Shown: one piece after another, positions 1 through 8,961 of the stretch | Layout: each line of letters starts with the position of its first letter | Numbering within the stretch: the stretch's first letter is position 1 | Assembly (NCBI GenBank): GCA_024695865.1 | Contig: JAILHI010000067.1 | Coordinates: forward strand, 1 to 33,537 | Length of the DNA: 33,537 nt | Source: Candidatus Gastranaerophilales bacterium | Lineage (GTDB): Bacteria; Cyanobacteriota; Vampirovibrionia; Gastranaerophilales; Gastranaerophilaceae | Reading direction: 5' to 3' | The notes under the pieces: model-generated | Told to the model about the DNA's origin: nothing | The model's database searches: none | What the model saw: the letters and a program-made list of their open reading frames with translations, nothing else | Translations under genes and position numbers: made by a program

Positions 1-5
1 GACTG

Positions 6-2417
6 ATGACGGATTTTTTTACAAAATCCGAACTGGACAAAATCCGTGCTGCCGTTAATATTGAAATCAAACATCAATATATCGACATAAAGGGCAGAGA
101 ATGTCCCTTTTCAACTTTTATGATAAGGCAGATAAAAAAAATCCTTAAAATTGTGCCGAATAACGCAAAATGGGAAACAATGCTCAAATGCTTTGAGTAT
201 TACCCCTATGATGATTATATTTCAAGAAAAAAGACTCTAAATCAGTTTATTGCTTTGATGAAAAAAGAACTTTCGGGTTCCGAAGAAAAAACCGCACCGA
301 AAAGTAATGATTTTTCAGATAATATTTATAATAAAGATGTTACGTATATTCGTGGTGTCGGGCCTAAAACCGCTGTCTTGATGAATAAAATCGGGATATT
401 TAACTTGTACGATTTGATTACATACTACCCCAAACGATATATTGATTATTCATCAAGAGTTTTGATTAAAGACCTTACTGTCGGGCAGGATGTTACGATT
501 TTCGGTACGATTACGGGGCTTTCTACCTATAATACAAAAAAACAACTTACCGTTTTGCATGTTAAAATTTCCGATGAAACAGGCTCAATAAAAATCACTT
601 TCTTTTATGCAAAAGTCAATCGTTTTATGATTGAAAGATACAAAAAGCAATTTCCCGTCGGTTCGCATATTATGATTTCGGGAAAAGTTAAATTTGATAA
701 TTTTTCAAGAGAACTTACTCTTACAAATACGGAATATCAAATAGTTGACGGTGATTTTCTCGGGGCTGACAGCCTTAATCTCGGCAGAATTGTTCCAGTG
801 TATTCTTTATGTGAAAACTTAAATATAAAAGCACTTCGAAAAGCGATATCCAATGCCCTTACAGATTACGGCGATAAAATTAAAAACGTCGTCCCCGATT
901 TTATACGTGAAAAATATCAACTTACTGATAAAGTAAAAGCGCTTGAAGCAATTCATTTTCCAAAAACCTTTCAGGATGCCGAAACTGCAAGAACTACTTT
1001 GGTTTTTGAGGAACTTTTTGTTCTTGAAGTCAAAATGGGGCTTATTAAAAATGACTATGTAAAGTCCGTTAATGCAAAACCTCTTGTTGTTCAGAAAGAC
1101 GGTTTGGTAGAAAAATTCTTAAAGAGTCTGCCGTTTGAACTTACAAATGCACAGAAGAATGCAATTAATGAGATTTTTAACGATATTAATTCGGGAAAAC
1201 CTATGCAAAGGCTCTTGCAGGGTGATGTCGGTTCGGGAAAGACCGTTGTTGCCTGCACAATGCTGCTTGCCGCAATAGAAAACGGATATCAGACCGCAAT
1301 TATGGCGCCTACCGAAATTCTTGCCGCACAGCATTTCAACAATTTTGTTTCACTTTTGACGCCGCTCGGTATTTGCACCGCTCTTTTTACTTCCACAAAT
1401 TCCAAAAAGGCGAGAAAAGAACTTGAAATTTCTCTCAGAAACGGACAGATTGATGTTGCCGTCGGCACACACGCTTTGATACAGGATAATATCGAATTTA
1501 AAAATCTCGGTGCCGTAATTATAGACGAACAGCACAGGTTTGGCGTAAAACAGAGAAATGCCCTTAAAAATAAGGCAACCGTTCCTCAAATGTTAACAAT
1601 GAGTGCGACTCCCATTCCGAGAACTCTTGCTTTGACCGTTCACGGCGATTTGGATTTGACGGTCATTGATGAATTGCCTGCGGGCAGAAAAGAAATTATA
1701 ACAACCCTTATAAAAAATTCCCAGAGAAAAAAGGCGTATGATTTAATAAGGGCAGAGGTTTCAAAAGGACATCAGGCATATATTGTGTTTCCTCTTATTG
1801 AAGAATCCGAAACAATCTCCGCAAAGGCGGCAACAAAAGAAGCCGAAGAACTCCGAAACGGTGTATTCTCTGACCTCAAGGTCGGTCTTTTGCACGGAAA
1901 AATGAAACCCGATGAAAAAGACGAGGTTATGCAGGATTTTAAAGACAAAAAGTACGATGTTCTTGTCAGTACAACAGTTGTTGAAGTGGGTGTTGATGTT
2001 CCTAATGCAACCGTTATGGTGATTGAAAATGCTGAAAGATTCGGACTTTCCCAACTTCATCAGTTGAGAGGCAGAGTCGGCAGAAATTCGCTGCAATCGT
2101 ATTGCGTTTTGGTTTCGTCCTCATCTTCGCAGGATACTCTCACCCGATTAAACATAATGACCCAGACAAACGACGGGTTTATTATTGCGGAAAAAGACCT
2201 TGAAATCAGAGGCCCCGGGGAATTTTTGGGGCTTCGGCAAAGCGGTATTCCCGAACTTAATTTAACTGACCTTACAAAAGATATCAAAATTTTGGAACAG
2301 GCAAGAAAATCCGCTATTGAATTTCTCAAAAATAATAATATCGATGATTTTGAAGAAATCAAACGAATGGTAAATCAAAATCTCGGCTTTACCAAAGATG
2401 TCGGTATTCCCGATTAA
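6..2417 (+). CDS. recG: ATP-dependent DNA helicase RecG with N-terminal extension
   Basis: RecG is a cytoplasmic superfamily 2 helicase that remodels stalled replication forks and Holliday junctions. Visible motifs are Walker A GDVGSGKT (406-413), the DEQH box in IIDEQHRFGV (D507), TMSATPIPRT (531-540) and motif VI LRGRVGR (687-693). The wedge/OB-fold region lies at about 130-330, beginning with the helix-hairpin-like YIRGVGPKTAVLMNKIGI. The protein has 803 residues against about 690 in E. coli; the surplus is about 110 residues at the N-terminus (1-110). Similar extensions are known in cyanobacterial and Thermotoga RecG. The start ATG sits 5 bases from the window edge and overlaps a TGA (TGATG), so a preceding gene may end here and a start further upstream cannot be excluded. 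The gene is convergent with the next one, leaving one base between the two stop codons. Confidence 0.95.
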   Translation: MTDFFTKSELDKIRAAVNIEIKHQYIDIKGRECPFSTFMIRQIKKILKIVPNNAKWETMLKCFEYYPYDDYISRKKTLNQFIALMKKELSGSEEKTAPKSNDFSDNIYNKDVTYIRGVGPKTAVLMNKIGIFNLYDLITYYPKRYIDYSSRVLIKDLTVGQDVTIFGTITGLSTYNTKKQLTVLHVKISDETGSIKITFFYAKVNRFMIERYKKQFPVGSHIMISGKVKFDNFSRELTLTNTEYQIVDGDFLGADSLNLGRIVPVYSLCENLNIKALRKAISNALTDYGDKIKNVVPDFIREKYQLTDKVKALEAIHFPKTFQDAETARTTLVFEELFVLEVKMGLIKNDYVKSVNAKPLVVQKDGLVEKFLKSLPFELTNAQKNAINEIFNDINSGKPMQRLLQGDVGSGKTVVACTMLLAAIENGYQTAIMAPTEILAAQHFNNFVSLLTPLGICTALFTSTNSKKARKELEISLRNGQIDVAVGTHALIQDNIEFKNLGAVIIDEQHRFGVKQRNALKNKATVPQMLTMSATPIPRTLALTVHGDLDLTVIDELPAGRKEIITTLIKNSQRKKAYDLIRAEVSKGHQAYIVFPLIEESETISAKAATKEAEELRNGVFSDLKVGLLHGKMKPDEKDEVMQDFKDKKYDVLVSTTVVEVGVDVPNATVMVIENAERFGLSQLHQLRGRVGRNSLQSYCVLVSSSSSQDTLTRLNIMTQTNDGFIIAEKDLEIRGPGEFLGLRQSGIPELNLTDLTKDIKILEQARKSAIEFLKNNNIDDFEEIKRMVNQNLGFTKDVGIPD

Positions 2418-2418
2418 A

Positions 2419-4089
2419 TTATTCTCTTTCCCAGACAAAAATTTCCCATTTGCCCTGCTTTTTTTCAAAAACAGGCTTAAGATAAATATTTGCTTCTTTT
2501 TTCGTGTTATTTGCAATATGGGAAAAAATGAGAAACAAAAACGGCATTCTCGAATAAAATTCATCGTTAAAGACAACCGTTTTCATTCGTTCTTCGTCGA
2601 TAAACGCTACTGAATTTAAGGATATCAGCGCAAATTTATCGCCTTTATTCATGTGGTTAAAAAACGAACTGTCAAGATACGAGTTAAAGAACTCATTGTT
2701 TTTATCCTGAAAGGTCGAAAGAAAAACATCTTTTCCTCTTTTGATTACACTTACGTGGTCGGGCGGGTTGTGAAGAAGTCTGTACTGAAAATTATATTTT
2801 GTAATTGATTCAATGGTTAATTTGTCAACGGGAACGTATTTGCCGAATCTGTCGGTGTCGTAGTATAAAAGCAATATTTTGTCGTTCTGTTTTAGTCCCG
2901 CATCTTCTATCAGTTTTGCCACAAATTTATGACCTTCGGGGCGGTCGAGTTTTTGCGGTGCGTAATCGCTGATAAAAGTATATAAAAAGATTAATCCGAA
3001 AAAGGATATCCACAAAAATCGTCTTAAAAAATCAGGTCTTATCATATACAACCCGAAAGCCGTCATTGCAACGAAAACGGGATATATTTCCATTGTATAT
3101 TTTGTAATCAATACGATTTTTCCCATAGATGATGCAATAATCATAACAATAAGGGTAGATAAGGCAGTTAAACCCAGAAGCGTGATTTTTGTGTTTCTCT
3201 TGATAATTGCGACAATAACACCGATTGAAGCAATACAAAGAGGAAGAATTGCAAAGAGCAGATAACCCCAGTTAAAACGGTTTCCCTTCATAAGCAGTGT
3301 TGACATATTTATAGGGGTGTTGACGAGGTTTATCTGAATAGGTGATACGTAATCCGCAAAGACGAAGAATAATTTTGTTACCGAAAAATCCGACCAAAAC
3401 TGCGAAATATAACTTGCCGTTAACGTTTTATAAAGAAACGGTACAAAAGGCAGCATTGCGAGAATTGTGACAGTTACTATCGTTACAATCTGTTTGTTTG
3501 TTATCTGATGATTTTTTTTGAGGTATCTGAATAAGAACAGAAAATTGAAGAATACAAATACAAAACCGATTGTATGTGTGAACATAACCATTAAATTAGA
3601 AATAAAAAATCCGACAAAATTCAGATAACTCTGTTTATCGATTAAGCGCAGATTGAAATATACTGCCAATGCCGAAAACATGAATAATATCGAGTAAAAT
3701 CTGACTTCCTGTGAAAAATAAATCATAAAGCCGCTGAAGGCAGTAAAGCCTGCACATAAAAGTCCCGTTTTTTCGTCTTTAAGGTTTTTGCCGATAAAGA
3801 ACATTACTATAATTCCGATAACCCCGGGGATTACAGAGGACAAACGCAAAACGATATCGTCCGAACCGAAACACGCAGTACACAGTTTCAGGTAAATATA
3901 GTAAAACGGCATGTGGCAGTTTTTATACATAGCCTGTACAAATTCGGCAAAAAGCGGTTTTGTTGAAATATACCAACTGACATACTCATCATTCCAGAGT
4001 CCGCCCGCTTTATCCAGTGACATAATTCGTATCAACAAGCCAAATAATATTATTAAAAATAATTGTACGGAATATTTATTATATTTCAT
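2419..4089 (-). CDS. GT39/ArnT-like multi-pass membrane glycosyltransferase
   Basis: A 556-residue integral membrane protein with about 10-12 hydrophobic segments over the first 380 residues and a soluble C-terminal domain of about 170 residues. The first extracytoplasmic loop carries LWNDEYVSW (D34-E35), the acidic signature of the GT-C protein-mannosyl/ArnT-type transferases. A further family-like motif, QEVRFYSILF, lies near 127-136. Such enzymes move a sugar from a polyprenyl-phosphate carrier to a lipid, glycan or protein acceptor on the periplasmic side; the acceptor cannot be told from sequence. It is divergent from a GT2 gene (4169-5116) of the kind that makes polyprenyl-phosphate sugars, so the pair may form one donor-synthesis and transfer route (inference). 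The start ATG directly follows a non-coding divergent gap of 79 bases. Confidence 0.85.
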   Translation of the reverse strand: MKYNKYSVQLFLIILFGLLIRIMSLDKAGGLWNDEYVSWYISTKPLFAEFVQAMYKNCHMPFYYIYLKLCTACFGSDDIVLRLSSVIPGVIGIIVMFFIGKNLKDEKTGLLCAGFTAFSGFMIYFSQEVRFYSILFMFSALAVYFNLRLIDKQSYLNFVGFFISNLMVMFTHTIGFVFVFFNFLFLFRYLKKNHQITNKQIVTIVTVTILAMLPFVPFLYKTLTASYISQFWSDFSVTKLFFVFADYVSPIQINLVNTPINMSTLLMKGNRFNWGYLLFAILPLCIASIGVIVAIIKRNTKITLLGLTALSTLIVMIIASSMGKIVLITKYTMEIYPVFVAMTAFGLYMIRPDFLRRFLWISFFGLIFLYTFISDYAPQKLDRPEGHKFVAKLIEDAGLKQNDKILLLYYDTDRFGKYVPVDKLTIESITKYNFQYRLLHNPPDHVSVIKRGKDVFLSTFQDKNNEFFNSYLDSSFFNHMNKGDKFALISLNSVAFIDEERMKTVVFNDEFYSRMPFLFLIFSHIANNTKKEANIYLKPVFEKKQGKWEIFVWERE

Positions 4090-4168
4090 TGTTTTTATAT
4101 ATTTGTGATATTATAAGTTTATTATAGATGATGTTTAGAAAATTTTAAATAAAAAAGAAAAATTTTTT

Positions 4169-5116
4169 ATGAAACTTATTATTCAGATACCTGCATATAA
4201 TGAAGAAATATCACTTCCTTTGACTTTGTCCTCTATTAAGCGTGAATATGAGGGAATTGACGAGGTTGAACTTCTTGTTATTAATGACGGAAGTACGGAC
4301 AGAACCCGTTACATTGCGGAAGAATACGGTGTTGAACACATATTAAATCTTAAATTTAATATGGGCTTGGCAAAGGCTTTTCTTTTGGGCTTGCAATACT
4401 GTATTAATGCAGGTGCGGATATTATCGTAAATATTGATGCGGATAATCAGTATAACGCAGACGATATCGGAAAATTAATCTGGCCGATTGTTAATAACAG
4501 AGCGGATATTGCAATAGGAACAAGACCTGTTGACAGAATTAAGCAATTCTCGCCTTTAAAAAAGGTTTTGCAAAAATTCGGTTCCAAAGTTGTCAGACTT
4601 TTAAGCAGTACGGGTACGGAAGATGCCGCAAGCGGTTTTCGTGCCTTTTCAAGAAAAGCCGCTATGATGATGAATGTGTTTGATAATTATACCTACACAA
4701 TGGAAACAATTATGCAATCCAAATCTAAGGGGCTGACGATTGAATCCGTTCCTGTCCGTACCAATGCGGGCTTCAGAAAATCCAAACTTGTCCGCAGTAT
4801 GTTCGGATATGTTAAAAATTCCGGAATGACGATTTTGAGAATGTTTATTATTTACAGACCGTTCAGATTTTTTGCAATTATCGGCGGCTTGTTATTTATT
4901 GCGGGTGCGCTTATCTGGCTTCGCTTTTTATGGTTTTACATACACGGTAACGGGTCGGGCAATATCCAGTCTTTGATTTTTTCAACAATATTAATAGTCA
5001 TCGGTTTTCAGACGGCTATTTTGGGTGTTATTGCCGACTTGCTCGGTATTAACAGAAAACTGATTGAAGATGTTCAAATCAGAGTTAAGCAGTTAGAACA
5101 AAAAAATAATCCCTAA
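4169..5116 (+). CDS. GT2 glycosyltransferase, polyprenyl-phosphate sugar synthase type
   Basis: A 315-residue GT-A fold glycosyltransferase of family 2. The N-terminal strand and nucleotide-binding loop read IQIPAYNEE (5-13), followed by VINDGSTDRT (D40) and the metal-binding DAD at 90-92. Two C-terminal hydrophobic segments (about 233-257 and 267-291) anchor it to the membrane, as in DPM1/ArnC-like synthases that load a sugar from a nucleotide donor onto undecaprenyl phosphate. The C-terminus is a short charged helix. The ribosome-binding site is weak (an A-rich stretch holding AAAGAAA). It is divergent from the GT39-like transferase and could supply its donor; the sugar is unknown. The next gene (TolC family) follows 54 bases later on the same strand. 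Confidence 0.88.
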   Translation: MKLIIQIPAYNEEISLPLTLSSIKREYEGIDEVELLVINDGSTDRTRYIAEEYGVEHILNLKFNMGLAKAFLLGLQYCINAGADIIVNIDADNQYNADDIGKLIWPIVNNRADIAIGTRPVDRIKQFSPLKKVLQKFGSKVVRLLSSTGTEDAASGFRAFSRKAAMMMNVFDNYTYTMETIMQSKSKGLTIESVPVRTNAGFRKSKLVRSMFGYVKNSGMTILRMFIIYRPFRFFAIIGGLLFIAGALIWLRFLWFYIHGNGSGNIQSLIFSTILIVIGFQTAILGVIADLLGINRKLIEDVQIRVKQLEQKNNP

Positions 5117-5170
5117 ATACTGCCATATTGATTAATAATTTGTTTAATATTTTTTCTATAACTTTAAGTT

Positions 5171-6640
5171 ATGAAAAAATTATTATTTGCTTTGTCATTT
5201 GTATTAATATTTAATGTTTCTGTTCTTTTTGCCGCCGAAACCGATTATGCAACGATTTGGGATAAGAACGATTATTCTTCTGATGACAAATTTCCGCAAA
5301 ACAAAGAAAATTTTTTTGAACAGGAAAAACATAAGTATTCGGACAAAGAGATTGAAAAACTTCTGAACGTCAAACTTGTTCCCGTATCGCTTGAAGATTG
5401 TATAAAAACGGCAGTTGAAAACAATTACAATATCAGGGCAAAAAAATCTCTTGTAAAAGAAACCGTCTGGAATAAAAGAAATGCTTATACGCAGTTTTTA
5501 CCCGATGTGGAATACGATTTCAGCATACAAAAATTATCGGGTACGTATTTGATTGGCGGGATTGTTCCCGCAGATATCGATGAAATTCCCATTCAGAGTA
5601 TTTTTACAATAGGCTGGGACGTTTTTGATAAAGGCAAGAGTTTTTTTAATTTGTCTGAAAAACGGAAACTGTATAAGGCTTCTGTTTTACAGCAGAATTT
5701 TACGAGAGATGAAGTTATTTTAAATACCGCAATAAGTTATTATGAACTTTTAAAAAATAAAGCGGAAATTGATATTTATGCGGTAAATGTAATTGACAGG
5801 CAGGCTCAGTACGATATGACAAAGGCGAGATATGAGGCGGGCGTGGGTACAAAATTTGATATTTATCGTGCAGAGGCTGAACTTGCAAAGGCAAAACAGC
5901 AATATATTACCTCCTTTAATACAATAAGAATTAATCAGGCAAGACTTGCCAACTATACGGGAATTGATGTTTCTGTTCCTCTTTACCCGAAAGAAATTGA
6001 GATAACTGAAAGAAAACTGTCAGAAATTGACATCGAAACTTTAATTAAATACGCAAAATCGTCGAGAAAAGATGTGCTTGCAGAAAGAAAAAGAATTGAT
6101 GCAATGAAAACCGTCCGAAATTCTCAATATACGGATTTTATACCTGATGTTCGTATTGATTATCTTAATGCGCATAACGGCACTGCAAGAGCGGGGCTTT
6201 TTCCGAGCAATTCTTTTACCTTGACGGTAAGTATTCCGCTTGCAAAAAAATTGGGGCTTGATACCGTGACAAGAGCGCAGGCTCAAACTGCCGCAATTAA
6301 AGCGGCACAATTATCTCTTGAACAGAAAATAAGAGATATTGAATTGTCGGTAATATCCTCAAAACAAAATTCGGCTAGCGCTTTTGAGAGAATTGCCGCT
6401 TCAAGAAAAGAAGTCTTTGCTGCGGAAAAAAGTCTTGAAAATGCTATTGTCCTGATGAATGTCGGGCTTGCAACCTTTATTGACGTAATTCAGGCGCAGG
6501 GCTTAAAGGTTAACGCTCAGGTGGGGCTTGCCGAAAATATTACGGATTACAATATTGCACAGGTTCAAATCCTGTTTGATGCGGGCATGATTTCGGTTGA
6601 TAACGTTCTTAACGGGCTTCAGCAGAATTTTACGCCCTGA
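5171..6640 (+). CDS. TolC-family outer-membrane efflux protein
   Basis: A 489-residue exported protein. An N-terminal signal peptide (MKKLLFALSFVLIFNVSVLFA, about residues 1-21) is followed by an acidic stretch and two OEP-type repeats of long helices broken by beta strands. The first repeat opens with VSLEDCIKTAVENNYNI (about 73-89), and the ARYEAGVGTKFDIYRAEAE segment (about 218-236) is typical of TolC helices. The second repeat carries VLMNVGLATFIDVIQAQ. Family members trimerise as the outer-membrane duct of type I secretion and RND/MFS efflux systems. No inner-membrane pump or adaptor gene is adjacent, so the partner is unknown. The 3' end overlaps the convergent gene at 6619-7281 by 22 bases. 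Confidence 0.9.
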   Translation: MKKLLFALSFVLIFNVSVLFAAETDYATIWDKNDYSSDDKFPQNKENFFEQEKHKYSDKEIEKLLNVKLVPVSLEDCIKTAVENNYNIRAKKSLVKETVWNKRNAYTQFLPDVEYDFSIQKLSGTYLIGGIVPADIDEIPIQSIFTIGWDVFDKGKSFFNLSEKRKLYKASVLQQNFTRDEVILNTAISYYELLKNKAEIDIYAVNVIDRQAQYDMTKARYEAGVGTKFDIYRAEAELAKAKQQYITSFNTIRINQARLANYTGIDVSVPLYPKEIEITERKLSEIDIETLIKYAKSSRKDVLAERKRIDAMKTVRNSQYTDFIPDVRIDYLNAHNGTARAGLFPSNSFTLTVSIPLAKKLGLDTVTRAQAQTAAIKAAQLSLEQKIRDIELSVISSKQNSASAFERIAASRKEVFAAEKSLENAIVLMNVGLATFIDVIQAQGLKVNAQVGLAENITDYNIAQVQILFDAGMISVDNVLNGLQQNFTP

Positions 6641-7281
6641 TTGAAACCTACAACATCCAAATCGTGAAATTTAAAAAGTTTTTTTGAAACCTCTGATTTG
6701 ATATCGGTTGTATAGGAATACATTGTATAAGCCCCCATTATTGCTTCAAGTTCGGATACGGGAAGCATATTGTTTGGTAAATTTGCAAAATTCAGTTTGT
6801 ATTTCAAAACGGTTTGCAGGGCTTTGCAATCGGCGGGTGTTCTGTCTAAAAAAATTCCGTTAAGACCGAAAACAGTTTTTACATTTTGAAGGTCAAATCG
6901 TAATACCGAACAGCCGTTGTTTTTAAGACTTCTGAAAAAATCAACACCTTTTTTTGAAAATCTGTCTGCCCAGTTATCTCTGTTTTTGATTGAAGAATTG
7001 AGATTTACGGGGTGGTATATCCTTGATAAATATTTCCATCTGCTGCTTATCATAACTTCGTTTTTTGCCATTGAAATGCCGATTACGGCATTTTCTTTTC
7101 CCTGAAAAGAAGTCAGAAAATGTTCAACATCGTGCATTGAAAATAATTTATCAAGCAAAATAATATTCAGATTTTGGTCTAATACCGCTACCGCTGATTC
7201 GTTAGACGTAATTGAGGAAAACGATATTCCTATAAAAAACTTTTTACCGTTAAATTCGGGTTTTGTTACATATTTGTGCAT
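6619..7281 (-). CDS. Unrecognised protein, possibly RNase H-like fold (DUF429-like)
   Basis: A 220-residue soluble protein without signal peptide or membrane segment. Its layout resembles RNase H-fold proteins of the DUF429 type: an N-terminal beta hairpin beginning FFIGISFSS, a second strand VIGISMAK, and a late helix SELEAIMGAYTMYS of the kind that carries an 'hDAxxAAxxA' pattern in DUF429. At both places where that fold usually holds a catalytic Asp (xGID, IDAP) this protein has Ser (IGIS), so if the relation holds the catalytic site looks degenerate. This assignment is by eye only. The gene is divergent from rfaE1 and its last 22 bases overlap the end of the TolC-family gene on the other strand, which argues that the two transcripts run into each other. 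It is likely a real gene: the other side of this interval holds no good alternative. Confidence 0.7.
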   Translation of the reverse strand: MHKYVTKPEFNGKKFFIGISFSSITSNESAVAVLDQNLNIILLDKLFSMHDVEHFLTSFQGKENAVIGISMAKNEVMISSRWKYLSRIYHPVNLNSSIKNRDNWADRFSKKGVDFFRSLKNNGCSVLRFDLQNVKTVFGLNGIFLDRTPADCKALQTVLKYKLNFANLPNNMLPVSELEAIMGAYTMYSYTTDIKSEVSKKLFKFHDLDVVGFNQGVKFC

Positions 7282-7391
7282 ATAAAAATCTTTTTTATAT
7301 TGTAAAAAACATTATGATTTTTTTACAATTTCTACCTATTTTCAATTTATGGTACTATTATAGCATAGAAATAAAAATCGGAGTAAAAATT

Positions 7392-8420
7392 TTGTTTTTA
7401 GCAGAAAAAGAAACCATAAAAAGAGATATTACAAAAATAAAAAAGCCTAAAATTCTTGTAATTGGCGATGTTGCGATAGATGAAATGATATACGGTGATA
7501 CCGAAAGAATATCGAGAGAAGCACCAGTATTAATTTTGCGTCATACAAAGACCAAAATCATTCTCGGTGCGGCATCTAACGCTGCGCACAATATTTCAAC
7601 TCTTAACGGCGGAAAAGTTTCGGTAATCGGCACCTACGGAGAAGACTATTACGGCTCTGTTTTATTGCAGGCGTTTAAAGATGCCAAAGTTGATACTTCT
7701 TATATGGTGCTTGCTCCCGAAAGACCTACGACGGTTAAAACAAGAATTTCAGGCTCCTGCTCGCAATCGGTTACACAGCAGATTGTCCGTATCGACAGAC
7801 AGACAACAGAAAATTTGTCCAAAGAAACTGAAGATAAAGTATGTAAAAACATTGAAAAGGCTATACCCGATTTTGACGGTGTTATTTTATCCGACTATCA
7901 TTTGGGAACTTTGACGGATAAAGTTATAAAAACGGCAATCAAAACCGCTAAAAAATACAATAAGGTTATAGTTGCCGATGTTCAGAAGGATATGGCAAGA
8001 TATAAGGGTGTTACCGCAATGACACCTAATCAGCCCGATACCGAAAAATTTGTCGGTTTCTTTATTAAAGATGAAAAATCGCTCGAAAAGGCAGGTAAAA
8101 AATTAATTCACGATGCCGATTCCGAATTAATGCTTATTACAAGAGGGGGCGACGGTATGGCGGTCTTTTCAAAAGACGGTACTTATGATGTTATTCCCGT
8201 TTTCAATAAAACAGATGTTTTTGATGTAACGGGTGCAGGCGATACAGTTGTTGCATCATTTACGCTCGGTCTGGCAGCGGGTCTGACTCCCAAAAATTCC
8301 GCTATTATCGGTAATCTTGCCGCAAGTATTGTAATTCGTTCCTTTGGCTGTGCTACAACCAATATTAAAGAGTTGATTAAAACAGCAGATAAAATTAATT
8401 TTGAAAAATTTAGAGGTTAA
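7392..8420 (+). CDS. rfaE1: D-glycero-beta-D-manno-heptose-7-phosphate kinase (RfaE domain I/HldA type)
   Basis: A PfkB-family sugar kinase that phosphorylates D-manno-heptose 7-phosphate at C1 on the way to ADP-heptose for LPS core. Signatures are ILVIGDVAIDEMIYGDTERIS followed by REAPV (compare the GDVMLDRY...ISPEAP pattern of HldE), GAASNAAHNISTLNG, RIDRQT, SDYHLGTLT, TPNQPD and the catalytic anion hole GAGD (281-284, base D284). An open frame runs back to 7263, but the start chosen is TTG at 7392, because GGAG (7380-7383) lies 8 bases upstream and the product (342 residues) then matches the usual length of about 320-330. No nucleotidyltransferase domain is fused, so hldC/rfaE2 must be elsewhere. 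First gene of an apparent operon; its stop is followed after one base by the next start. Confidence 0.9.
   Translation: MFLAEKETIKRDITKIKKPKILVIGDVAIDEMIYGDTERISREAPVLILRHTKTKIILGAASNAAHNISTLNGGKVSVIGTYGEDYYGSVLLQAFKDAKVDTSYMVLAPERPTTVKTRISGSCSQSVTQQIVRIDRQTTENLSKETEDKVCKNIEKAIPDFDGVILSDYHLGTLTDKVIKTAIKTAKKYNKVIVADVQKDMARYKGVTAMTPNQPDTEKFVGFFIKDEKSLEKAGKKLIHDADSELMLITRGGDGMAVFSKDGTYDVIPVFNKTDVFDVTGAGDTVVASFTLGLAAGLTPKNSAIIGNLAASIVIRSFGCATTNIKELIKTADKINFEKFRG
8412..8416 (+). promoter_or_regulatory. Ribosome binding site deciding the start of the DUF4330-like gene
   Basis: AGAGG lies 5 bases before ATG 8422 and inside the last codons of rfaE1. It favours ATG 8422 over an in-frame TTG at 8401 and implies translational coupling. 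Confidence 0.6.
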
Positions 8421-8421
8421 T

Positions 8422-8955
8422 ATGACATCACCATTTGAAAATTTTAAAAAAGCAGACTGGATATTTTTTGGTTGCGGGTTGGCAATTCTTATAGTTTTGT
8501 TATGCGCAACACTCGGTGTTAATAAGTATTTTTCAAAGTCACCCGTTCTTGAAGAAAAACCGATTGTCTTTACGGTTTTCTTCCGTGGTGTAACCGTTAC
8601 GGACGACCAATCTCCGTTTAAAATTGATGAAAATGCTTTTATTACAATCAGAAATGTTCCTTACACAAAGTTAAAAATTACCGATGTTAAGTTCGGCAGG
8701 CGGCAGGTTTTGCTTGAAACCGATAAAAAAGGTGAATATAAGATGGTCGATGATGTTTCCGTTCCGTCTTTGTATGATTTTGAAGTTACCTTAACGGATA
8801 AGGCTAAAATTACAGAGGACGGCGCAGTTGTCGGCGGTAATAAAGTTAAAATGGGTATTCCCGTTATTCTGGAAGGTAAAAACTACAAATTTAACGGTGT
8901 TGTTTCAAACGTTCAGATTCTTGAAGAAAACACCGAAAATACAGAAAACAATTAA
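8422..8955 (+). CDS. DUF4330-like single-pass membrane protein
   Basis: A 177-residue protein with a short cytoplasmic N-terminus, one membrane helix (about 13-33) and a beta-rich extracytoplasmic domain. The domain shows the layout of DUF4330 proteins, which I associate with Cyanobacteria: VVFFRGVTV-like first strand after the anchor, and near the C-terminus a 'GNKVKMGIPVILEG' strand pair followed by YKFNGVVSNVQI. The function of that family is unknown. The start is ATG 8422, preceded by AGAGG. It is the middle gene of the rfaE1 operon: one base separates it from rfaE1 and six bases from the IctB/ligase-like gene, so a role in LPS or polysaccharide handling is plausible but only inferred from position. 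The tail is Glu/Asn-rich. Confidence 0.8.
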   Translation: MTSPFENFKKADWIFFGCGLAILIVLLCATLGVNKYFSKSPVLEEKPIVFTVFFRGVTVTDDQSPFKIDENAFITIRNVPYTKLKITDVKFGRRQVLLETDKKGEYKMVDDVSVPSLYDFEVTLTDKAKITEDGAVVGGNKVKMGIPVILEGKNYKFNGVVSNVQILEENTENTENN

Positions 8956-8961
8956 AAACAA

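Noticed and set aside
4090-4168. Promoters for the divergent glycosyltransferase genes
   Set aside because: A TATAAT is present on the reverse strand (4110-4115) but has no matching -35 at the correct distance, and the forward candidates have wrong spacing.
7263-7391. Longer N-terminus of the heptose kinase frame (to 7263)
   Set aside because: The extra 43 residues are hydrophobic and AT-rich, have no family counterpart, and overlap the start of the divergent gene. TTG 7392 has GGAG at the right distance.
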